From UBA5272 sp964393005 (GTDB lineage: Bacteria > Patescibacteriota > Minisyncoccia > Phycocordibacterales > UBA5272), in assembly GCA_964393005.1 (NCBI GenBank), contig CAYMRR010000009.1, forward strand, positions 1 to 18,230: DNA of 18,230 nt, given 5' to 3'. The notes under the pieces are model-generated. The model was not told the origin of the DNA, did not search any database, and worked only from the letters and a program-made list of their open reading frames with translations. A program made the position numbers and the translations under genes. This document shows positions 12,844-18,230 of this stretch, one piece after another (position 1 is the first letter of the stretch; the number at the start of each line of letters is the position of its first letter).

Positions 12844-14637
12844 ATGATTTTATTAAATCTTTTGGTATCTCAAAATGTAATTTCAGAATTAGAAGCTAGA
12901 GCTATTGAAGCTGAAGTCAAAGAAACATCTGCTCCTGTAGATGAAGTTTTACTTGAGCATAATGTCCCAGAAGCTGCTATTCTTACAGCTAGAAATGCTA
13001 TTCACGGTATACCAGTATACAATGGCAGTAAAGATTTGGCAGATAAAAATCTTTATACTATCTTAGATCAAGATAAATCAGAAAGATATTTAGCTATTCC
13101 TCTTGGATTAAGATATTTAGATGAAATAAAAGATAGCAAGCTTATTACAAAACTAGACAAAGCTGCAGAGAGAGATGATTTTATTAAACATAAAAATATA
13201 GAAGATGAAGTTCTTATTGGGGTGGTAGATCCTGAAAGAAGAAATGTTTTAGATGCACTTCAGTTTATACTCAATTCAGCAGGAGTGACTTATAAGATAT
13301 ATCTTATCTCTTTATCTGAATTTAAAAGAAGATTTGAAGCTTATTCTGAAGAAGGAGCAAAGATTTCCCCTCAATATTCCAAAAAAAGATCTTCTGGAGA
13401 AATGAAAGAAGAGATAATGGATATTACAGATGAAGATGATACTTTGCTCGAATCTTTGGTTGATTCTATACCAATGGTAAAAATGATTAATATTCTTCTT
13501 AAAAACTCTATAGTAAACTTTGCCTCAGATATACATATAGAAAATGTAGGAAAAAATGTAAGAGTAAGAACTCGTATCGATGGAGTTTTGGCTACTAGGT
13601 TTAGTATTCCTACGAATAGGCATTCATCTATGATAGCTAGAGTTAAAATATTGTGTGGATTAAAGCTTGATGAAAAAAGAAAGCCTCAAGATGGTAGATT
13701 TTCTGTATTATACAATGGAAATAAGGTAGACTTTCGTGTCTCTACTTTTCCTTCATATTATGGAGAAAAGGCAGTATTAAGAATTTTAGATAGCCATAGT
13801 GGAGTAAAATCTATAAAAGATATTGGTTTTTCTAAAGAACATTTAAAACTTATACACAGAGCTCTTTCAAAGCCATATGGAATAATATTGCTCTCTGGGC
13901 CTACAGGTTCAGGTAAGACTACCACTCTTTACGCTATGCTTAATGAAATTGATAGAGAAAAAAGAAATGTAGTATCTCTAGAAGATCCAATAGAATACAA
14001 TATCCCAGGCATGAATCAGTCTCAAATTTTTCCTGAAATTGGCTATACATTTGCTACAGGACTTCGCTCTATTCTTCGTCAAGACCCAGATGTGATAATG
14101 GTGGGAGAAATTCGTGACGCTGAGACAGCTCAGCTTGCTATACAAGCAGCTCTTACAGGACACTTAGTGTTTTCTACTATACACACCAATAATGCGGTAG
14201 GAGTGATACCTCGTCTTTTAGATATGGGTGTAGATCCATATCTTATTGCACCAACCTTGAACTTGGCTATTGCTCAAAGATTGGTAAGGAGAATAGATAG
14301 AGATTCTAAAGAAGAAAATACAGATCCAGGAATAAGAGCTTTAATAGAAAATAAATTTAAAGATTTGCCAGAAGAGTTTAAAAAAGATTTACCTTTAGAC
14401 AAAAATCCTCATAATGCTGTACCTACTTCGGCTAATCCTTCAGGTATGAAAGGAAGAATACCAGCTTTTGAAATGTTGGAAGTAGATTTGGAAATAGAAA
14501 ATATGATTTTAGCAAGAAAGCCAGAAGACGATATTTGGCAAGCAGCCAGAAGAAAGGGTATGATAGATATGAAAGAAGATGCTATAGTAAAAAGTATACA
14601 AGGTATAGTGCCATTTACAGAAGTAGAAACACTTTAA
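12844..14637 (+). CDS. pilB: type IV pilus extension ATPase PilB (GspE family)
   Basis: 597 residues; the cytoplasmic hexameric ATPase that drives pilin polymerisation. An N-terminal MshEN/GspE-N-like domain (about 1-165) is followed by a charged linker, then the secretion-ATPase core. Core motifs are Walker A GPTGSGKT (352-359), Asp box SLEDPIEYNIPGMNQ (378-392), Walker B with PDVIMVGEIRD (415-425), and His box GHLVFSTIHTNN (439-450). The arginine-rich AQRLVRR follows at 477-483. The tetracysteine zinc site usual in GspE/PilB after that region is missing; the insert (about 484-535) has no cysteine. It has its own promoter but follows the pilM-N-O-P run. No pilT, pilC or pilin gene lies in the window. 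Confidence 0.96.
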   Translation: MILLNLLVSQNVISELEARAIEAEVKETSAPVDEVLLEHNVPEAAILTARNAIHGIPVYNGSKDLADKNLYTILDQDKSERYLAIPLGLRYLDEIKDSKLITKLDKAAERDDFIKHKNIEDEVLIGVVDPERRNVLDALQFILNSAGVTYKIYLISLSEFKRRFEAYSEEGAKISPQYSKKRSSGEMKEEIMDITDEDDTLLESLVDSIPMVKMINILLKNSIVNFASDIHIENVGKNVRVRTRIDGVLATRFSIPTNRHSSMIARVKILCGLKLDEKRKPQDGRFSVLYNGNKVDFRVSTFPSYYGEKAVLRILDSHSGVKSIKDIGFSKEHLKLIHRALSKPYGIILLSGPTGSGKTTTLYAMLNEIDREKRNVVSLEDPIEYNIPGMNQSQIFPEIGYTFATGLRSILRQDPDVIMVGEIRDAETAQLAIQAALTGHLVFSTIHTNNAVGVIPRLLDMGVDPYLIAPTLNLAIAQRLVRRIDRDSKEENTDPGIRALIENKFKDLPEEFKKDLPLDKNPHNAVPTSANPSGMKGRIPAFEMLEVDLEIENMILARKPEDDIWQAARRKGMIDMKEDAIVKSIQGIVPFTEVETL

Positions 14638-14649
14638 TTTATTATAAAT

Positions 14650-15168
14650 ATGTTCAAACTTTTTAAAAGTAGAAAAAATAGAATAATATATTTCATATTA
14701 TTAATAATAGTCTCTTTCTCTTATTTATTATTTAAAAATTTTAGACAGATAATAAATGTTTTTAATATTTCTGTATTTTCATTTTCTGAAAAATTAAAAT
14801 TTGCTGCTCTATCTTTAATAGACATAAAAGCTATATTTGATATTAAAATGTTAATATTAGTTTTACTTTTTATTTTATCAGTATCTTTATTTTTATTTTT
14901 AATCATTCTTTTGTTTAAAGAAACTAAAAAAATAGCTCCTAAGAAAAGTTTTTTTGGGATTTTTTCTATACTTATTTCTGTATTAGGTCTTTCTTGTATT
15001 AGTTGTGGAGTAGGAATTTTGGCTTCTCTTCTTTCTTTTTTAGGCTTTTCTTCTTTAATAAATATTTTTCCTATGCATGGTTTAGAATTTGGATATTTTG
15101 GAGTCTTGGCTTTAAATGTTAGTAATTATTTCCTCCTAAAAAGACTTAAAAACCCATACACTTGTTGA
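14650..15168 (+). CDS. membrane protein with CxxC motif, downstream of pilB
   Basis: 172 residues: a basic N-terminus (MFKLFKSRKNR) and about five membrane helices (roughly 12-28, 67-89, 102-118, 120-140, 147-163). The most distinctive part is GLSCISCGVGILASLLSFLG (113-132), which puts C116 and C119 at a membrane helix, followed by PMHGLEFGYFG (141-151). A CxxC in the membrane could be a redox or metal site, but I do not recognise the family. It begins 12 nt after pilB and is probably co-transcribed with it. A link to the pilus is inferred from position only. Confidence 0.7.
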   Translation: MFKLFKSRKNRIIYFILLIIVSFSYLLFKNFRQIINVFNISVFSFSEKLKFAALSLIDIKAIFDIKMLILVLLFILSVSLFLFLIILLFKETKKIAPKKSFFGIFSILISVLGLSCISCGVGILASLLSFLGFSSLINIFPMHGLEFGYFGVLALNVSNYFLLKRLKNPYTC

Positions 15169-15180
15169 AAATAAAAGATA

Positions 15181-15209
15181 TTGTTAGAAATAAAATTTTG
15201 TGTTAAACT
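15181..15209 (+). promoter_or_regulatory. promoter of tRNA-Ile(GAU)
   Basis: TTGTTA (15181-15186), a 17-nt spacer and TAAACT (15204-15209) with TG one base before the -10. The predicted start is about 20 nt before the tRNA. Confidence 0.55.
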
Positions 15210-15235
15210 AGGATAGTATTTTAAAAACAAAATAG

Positions 15236-15312
15236 GCGCGATTAGCTCAGCTGGCTAGAGCATTCGACTGATACTCGAAAGGTCCTTGGTTCGACTCCAA
15301 GATCGCGCACCA
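15236..15312 (+). tRNA. tRNA-Ile(GAU), CCA encoded
   Basis: Acceptor GCGCGAT/ATCGCGC, D-arm AGCTC...GAGC, anticodon stem TTCGA/TCGAA with loop CTGATAC (anticodon GAT), T-stem CTTGG/CCAAG, discriminator A, then an encoded CCA (15310-15312). It reads AUU and AUC. A terminator follows at once. Confidence 0.96.
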
Positions 15313-15338
15313 AAAAACCGACTGCTAGGTCGGTTTTT
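15313..15338 (+). terminator. rho-independent terminator of tRNA-Ile(GAU)
   Basis: A 10-bp stem (15313-15322 with 15329-15338, ACCGAC/GTCGGT core) whose right arm ends in TTTTT, starting directly after the CCA end. Confidence 0.88.
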
Positions 15339-15357
15339 ACTTTAGAAAAGTTCATTT

Positions 15358-15669
15358 TTATTTCAAATGAGAATTTAATAATATTTTCCAGTTAGAATTA
15401 TGCCCGTCTCTTTTATTGTAAAATACTATATAAGATTCATGGTCTTTACCTGAAGCTATATTATAAGCCATTTGGGGAGTGGCTTTCTGTACTGTATAAT
15501 AAGTATTTCTATAAGGTATTCTTTCAACCTCTATATCAATACCACAAAATTCTAACTCTTTGTTTATAGCTTTACCGGCTACAGTAGTTAGCCCAGACAC
15601 TCGTAGCTCAAAGCCAGCAAGGTCTATAATAGAAAATTTTTCTCTTTGTCTCTTTTTTTTCTTTCCCAT
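15358..15669 (-). CDS. hypothetical small basic protein
   Basis: 103 residues, no recognised family. The N-terminus is strongly basic (MGKKKKRQREK), followed by a mixed strand/helix region (FSIIDLAGFELRVSG, then ELEFCGIDIEVERIPYRNTYYTVQ) and a soluble C-terminus. There is no signal peptide or membrane helix. The basic tail would suit nucleic-acid or ribosome contact, but that is only a guess. It is a single-gene unit on the minus strand with an extended -10 box 32 nt upstream of the predicted leader end. It converges on tRNA-Ile(GAU) and lies divergent from alr. Confidence 0.65.
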   Translation of the reverse strand: MGKKKKRQREKFSIIDLAGFELRVSGLTTVAGKAINKELEFCGIDIEVERIPYRNTYYTVQKATPQMAYNIASGKDHESYIVFYNKRDGHNSNWKILLNSHLK

Positions 15670-15707
15670 TATGATTTAGTTTTAAGAACATTAATATACT
15701 AAAAATA

Positions 15708-15716
15708 ATAATAACA
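15708..15716 (-). promoter_or_regulatory. extended -10 promoter of the 103-residue gene
   Basis: Minus-strand TG-T-TATTAT; predicted start near 15701. Confidence 0.4.
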
Positions 15717-15748
15717 TCTTTTCGATAAAAAGCAAGTTTTATTTTTTA

Positions 15749-15757
15749 TGGTAAAAT
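15749..15757 (+). promoter_or_regulatory. extended -10 promoter of alr-rsmI
   Basis: TG-G-TAAAAT with a weak -35. The predicted start near 15764 gives a 15-nt leader before alr. Confidence 0.45.
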
Positions 15758-15778
15758 TTAAAAGACACATTAAAAACT

Positions 15779-16939
15779 ATGTTTATTTTAGACTCTTTAA
15801 GAGATATAAAAAAAAGATTTTCTAAATATTCTCATACTATAGAGGTTGAAATCTCTAAAAATAATATTTTAAATAATATTAGAGAATATAAAACAAATTA
15901 TCCAGATTTATTATTTGCCCCGGTATTAAAAAGTAATGCCTATGGGCATGGGTTAAAAGAAGTAGCTAAAATTTTAGATAAAGAAAAATTACCTTTTTTT
16001 GTAGTAGACTCTCTTTTTGAAGCTAGATTTTTAAAATATAATAAAATTAAAACAGATATACTAATAATAGGTTTTACATTATTTAAAAATATAGAAAATT
16101 ATAACTCTAAAAATTTTATTTTTACAATTACTAGCTTAGAAGAGTTAAAAATTCTCTCAGAAAAAATTAATAAAAGTCTTAGAATACATTTAAAAGTAGA
16201 CACAGGCATGAGAAGACAAGGAATACTTTTTTCTGAAATAAATGAAGCTATAAGTTTAATCAAAAAAAATCAAAATTTAATTTTAGAAGGAGTTTGTTCT
16301 CATTTTGCTAGTGCCGACGAAGAAGATAAAACTTTTACCAATAAACAAATAAAAATTTGGCAAGATACAGTAGAAATCTTTAAGGATAAATTTACTTTTA
16401 TTAAATATTTTCATATTTCAGCCACTTCAGGAGTAGAAAGTATAAATAAAGATTTTACCAATCTTGTTCGTCTCGGTATAGGTCTTTATGGGGTCAATCC
16501 TACAAATAATCTTAAACTAAATTTAAAGCCAGCTTTAAGAATGATATCTTTTATTAGCTCTATAAAAGAGTTGAAAGCTGGAGAAAGTGTAGGTTATAAC
16601 AACACTTTTATCGCTGATAAAGATATTAAAATAGCTAGTATTCCAGTAGGGTATTATGAAGGTATAGATAGAAGACTTTCTAATATAGGTTACTTGAAGA
16701 TTGGAGAAGATTTTACAAAAATTTTAGGAAGAGTTAGTATGAATATATCATCCATAGATGTATCAAATCTTAAAGATATTTCAAGCTTAAAAATAGGGGA
16801 TGAAGTAGTTATAATAAGTGAAAAAGAAGAAGATGAAAATTCTATTTTAAATATTTCTAAAAAAATAAATAGCATACCTTATGAAGTTCTTATACATATT
16901 CCTAAAACTTTATATAGGAAAGTAGTAAAAAATTTTTAA
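15779..16939 (+). CDS. alr: alanine racemase
   Basis: 386 residues; a PLP enzyme making D-alanine for peptidoglycan in the cytoplasm. The PLP lysine is K51 in VLKSNAYGHG (49-58). K139 and R146 in KVDTGMRRQG match the active-site lysine and PLP-pyridine arginine of the family. HISATSGV (212-219), RLGIGLYGVNP (231-241) and the second catalytic base Y273 (VGYNNTF) are present. The C-terminal domain has IPVGYYEGIDRRLSN (288-302) and GRVSMN (317-322). Where the family normally has C/S-M-D-Q, this protein has S-M-N-I, replacing a conserved aspartate by N322. Other residues are intact, so I expect activity. An extra 15 or so N-terminal residues precede the usual start. rsmI begins 4 nt after its stop, so the two form an operon. 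Confidence 0.93.
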   Translation: MFILDSLRDIKKRFSKYSHTIEVEISKNNILNNIREYKTNYPDLLFAPVLKSNAYGHGLKEVAKILDKEKLPFFVVDSLFEARFLKYNKIKTDILIIGFTLFKNIENYNSKNFIFTITSLEELKILSEKINKSLRIHLKVDTGMRRQGILFSEINEAISLIKKNQNLILEGVCSHFASADEEDKTFTNKQIKIWQDTVEIFKDKFTFIKYFHISATSGVESINKDFTNLVRLGIGLYGVNPTNNLKLNLKPALRMISFISSIKELKAGESVGYNNTFIADKDIKIASIPVGYYEGIDRRLSNIGYLKIGEDFTKILGRVSMNISSIDVSNLKDISSLKIGDEVVIISEKEEDENSILNISKKINSIPYEVLIHIPKTLYRKVVKNF

Positions 16940-16943
16940 AATT

Positions 16944-17636
16944 ATGTCAGCAATATTTTATATAGTAGGTACCCCAATAGGAAATTTAGAAGATATTAGT
17001 TTTCGAGCTATAAAAGTCTTAAAAGAAGTAGATCTTATTCTTTGTGAAAATGTTTCAAATACTCAAAAACTTTTAAAGCATTATGAAATAGAAAATAATA
17101 CTACCAATTATTTTGCGAATTCAAAACTTTCTAAAATAGATAAAATAATAGATTTTCTTAAAGAAGGTAAAAGTTTAGCTTTGGTTTCAGATGCTGGTAT
17201 GCCTACCATTTCTGATCCTGGAAGTCTTTTAATACAAAAAATCTATGAAGCAAAAAAGAAGGGTTTAGATATAGATATACAAATCATACCAGGTCCCACA
17301 GCTTTAACCTCTGCTTTAGCTCTTTCTGGCTTTACTGGTCGAGAATTTATTTTTTATGGATTTCTTCCACATAAGAAGGGTAGAGAGACTCTTTTTAAAG
17401 AAATTGGAGAAAGTAAGAAAATATCTATTTTTTATGAATCTGTACACAGGCTCTTAAAAACTTTAGAAAGTTTAGATAATTATTTAGATGAAAATAGATA
17501 TTTAATAGTAGCAAAAGAGCTTACCAAAATTCATGAAGAAGTAATAAGAGGAAATATAAAAGAAATAAAAAACTTTTTCTTAAACAATCAAGATAGAGTA
17601 AAAGGGGAGTTTGTAATAGTTATAGATTCTAAATAA
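16944..17636 (+). CDS. rsmI: 16S rRNA 2'-O-ribose methyltransferase RsmI
   Basis: 230 residues; the tetrapyrrole-methylase-fold enzyme that methylates the ribose of C1402 of 16S rRNA. Family motifs appear in order: GTPIGNLEDIS (9-19), SDAGMPTISDPG (82-93), IPGPTALTSALALSG (115-129), FYGFLP (137-142), KELTKIHEE (191-199) and a closing GEFVIVI. The usual CEDTR(x)T(R)KLL box is CENVSNTQKLL (34-44), so the conserved D-T-R is replaced. The protein is about 50 residues shorter than E. coli RsmI and lacks the C-terminal extension. It is co-transcribed with alr, 4 nt downstream. No clear terminator follows. Confidence 0.93.
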   Translation: MSAIFYIVGTPIGNLEDISFRAIKVLKEVDLILCENVSNTQKLLKHYEIENNTTNYFANSKLSKIDKIIDFLKEGKSLALVSDAGMPTISDPGSLLIQKIYEAKKKGLDIDIQIIPGPTALTSALALSGFTGREFIFYGFLPHKKGRETLFKEIGESKKISIFYESVHRLLKTLESLDNYLDENRYLIVAKELTKIHEEVIRGNIKEIKNFFLNNQDRVKGEFVIVIDSK

Positions 17637-17664
17637 AATAGGGGTTTTAAAAATTTTTATTATT

Positions 17665-17673
17665 TGCTATAAT
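17665..17673 (+). promoter_or_regulatory. extended -10 promoter of the 49-residue gene
   Basis: TG-C-TATAAT. The predicted start near 17680 leaves a leader of about 5 nt before the ATG at 17685. Confidence 0.55.
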
Positions 17674-17684
17674 CTATACCAATT

Positions 17685-17834
17685 ATGTCAAAAAAATTTT
17701 TTCAAAGATTTATAGCAATATTGATAATATTGTTAGCCACACTTATTCACATTCCTAGTGCTTTTAAAGATGTAGGCCTTATTCTTCTTGCTGTATTACT
17801 TATAATATCTACTTTTGAGTTTCGTAAATCCTAA
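17685..17834 (+). CDS. small two-helix membrane protein (49 residues)
   Basis: A short ORF: M-S-K-K-F-F-Q-R start, hydrophobic helix about 9-21, a short turn with H-I-P-S-A-F-K-D (22-29), a second helix about 31-43, and a charged end E-F-R-K-S. I recognise no family. Support for a real gene comes from the AATTATG start context seen elsewhere in the window, an extended -10 promoter at the right distance, positive-inside topology, and a strong terminator whose stem contains the stop codon. The terminator leaves almost no 3' UTR. Confidence 0.65.
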   Translation: MSKKFFQRFIAILIILLATLIHIPSAFKDVGLILLAVLLIISTFEFRKS

Positions 17835-17857
17835 AGCTTATTAAGTTTTAGGATTTT
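17826..17857 (+). terminator. rho-independent terminator overlapping a stop codon
   Basis: A 14-bp stem with one G-U pair (17826-17839 with 17843-17856), a 3-nt loop and a T run. The last codons and stop of the 49-residue gene form its left arm. Confidence 0.8.
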
Positions 17858-17874
17858 GCAAAGAAAAGTTTTTT

Positions 17875-17883
17875 TGTTATAAT
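17875..17883 (+). promoter_or_regulatory. extended -10 promoter upstream of the tRNA-Asn region
   Basis: TG-T-TATAAT with a predicted start near 17890, before the tRNA-like fragment. It is the only clear promoter for tRNA-Asn, so the precursor would carry the fragment as well. Confidence 0.55.
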
Positions 17884-17904
17884 ATTTTGGTATTTAAAAA
17901 ATTA

Positions 17905-17920
17905 AATATTCCGTGGTAGC
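17905..17920 (+). repeat. direct repeat copy 1 (tRNA-Asn 5' end)
   Basis: 16 bases identical to 18021-18036, covering 5 nt upstream and the first 11 nt of tRNA-Asn. The copies are 116 bp apart. Confidence 0.85.
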
Positions 17921-17938
17921 CTAGCGGCACGAGCGGAG
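17910..17938 (+). pseudogene. truncated tRNA-Asn-like fragment
   Basis: Begins TCCGTGGTAGC like the intact tRNA-Asn and continues through a D-loop-like AGCGG and GAGC, but the D-stem (GCCT against GAGC) no longer pairs. No anticodon stem with U33 or T-arm follows within tRNA distance. A CAGTTG/CAACTG hairpin further on may be a decayed anticodon arm. Confidence 0.65.
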
Positions 17939-18020
17939 TGAGAAGAAAAAGACAGTTGTGCCAACTGCAATAAAGTATAAAAAGTTGGTTGAAATATTAT
18001 TTTGTAAAAATTGAAAACAA

Positions 18021-18036
18021 AATATTCCGTGGTAGC
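18021..18036 (+). repeat. direct repeat copy 2 (tRNA-Asn 5' end)
   Basis: Second copy of the 16-base repeat at 17905-17920; this copy belongs to the intact tRNA-Asn. Confidence 0.85.
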
Positions 18037-18100
18037 TCAGCGGTAGAGCAGTTGGCTGTTAACCAATTGGTCGCAGGTTCGATCCCTGCCCACGGAGCCA
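18026..18100 (+). tRNA. tRNA-Asn(GUU), CCA encoded
   Basis: Acceptor TCCGTGG/CCACGGA, D-stem GCTC/GAGC, anticodon stem GTTGG/CCAAT with loop CTGTTAA (anticodon GTT), T-stem GCAGG/CCTGC, discriminator G, encoded CCA (18098-18100). Confidence 0.97.
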
Positions 18101-18141
18101 AGTAGGATTGCCAGACAATTCTAGTACTATATTAAAGGGAG

Positions 18142-18167
18142 AAGCTATTGAAAAATATAGCTTTTTT
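18142..18167 (+). terminator. terminator after tRNA-Asn
   Basis: A 7-bp stem (18142-18148 with 18157-18163) followed by TTTT. An outer AAAGG/CCTTT pairing may extend it. Confidence 0.65.
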
Positions 18168-18182
18168 CCTTTTACAGTAGGG

Positions 18183-18230
18183 TTCTGAATTAAATAATTC
18201 AATAATGCTCGTTTTTCGTGTATTTCAGAA
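18183..18230. repeat. inverted repeat at window edge
   Basis: TTCTGAA (18183-18189) and TTCAGAA (18224-18230) are inverted copies and may extend beyond the window. No gene is seen in 18101-18230. Confidence 0.3.

Noticed and set aside
17910..18025. A second functional or intron-containing tRNA before tRNA-Asn
   Set aside because: The D-stem is broken, no U33-containing anticodon loop is found, and there is no T-arm before the intact tRNA begins.

Overview
The window is a very AT-rich stretch of bacterial chromosome. It looks like a small-genome Patescibacteria (CPR, Parcubacteria-like) organism. This is an inference from several things together: the AT bias with heavy use of ATA codons, tight gene packing, short divergent family members (a ThrRS without a TGS domain, a short RsmI, a stub PilP), a PilM-N-O-P-B set, and start codons with no Shine-Dalgarno sequence in front. 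No rRNA is present to test this, and I saw no transposase, integrase or CRISPR array.

Layout. 1-1300 is accessory-looking and richer in G+C than the rest: the 3' end of a cysteine-rich repeat protein faces a secreted, beta-barrel-like protein across a bidirectional terminator. 1415-3540 (minus) holds thrS, preceded by what looks like a separate ~200-nt RNA gene with its own consensus promoter and terminator. 3600-6997 (plus) holds lemA, an unusual protein-kinase-fold gene, a short unit that looks more like a structured RNA than a protein gene, htpX, and a polytopic membrane protein. 7001-7951 (minus) is a cation/Ca2+ exchanger, and 8067-8801 (plus) a short-chain dehydrogenase. 8926-9173 holds tRNA-Ser(GGA) and tRNA-Ile(UAU). 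9176-15168 holds comF divergent from pilM-pilN-pilO-pilP-like-pilB plus a membrane protein. tRNA-Ile(GAU), a 103-codon unknown gene, alr and rsmI follow. The right end has a 49-codon membrane protein, a broken tRNA-Asn copy and the intact tRNA-Asn(GUU).

How the genes fit together. PilM, PilN, PilO and the PilP-like protein would form the inner-membrane alignment complex of a type IV pilus and PilB would power extension; the divergent comF suggests a link to DNA uptake. LemA and the HtpX membrane protease are commonly associated, and here they bracket a kinase-like gene and a probable structured RNA, which makes this the best candidate for an undescribed module. Alr (cell wall D-alanine), RsmI (16S rRNA methylation), ThrRS and the tRNAs are core functions.

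Promoters. Most transcription units start with an extended -10 box (TGnTATAAT-like) and a weak -35. Strong -35 boxes occur at the two RNA-like units, the barrel-like gene, the tRNAs and one orphan site. Predicted 5' leaders are short, and comF and pilM both look leaderless.
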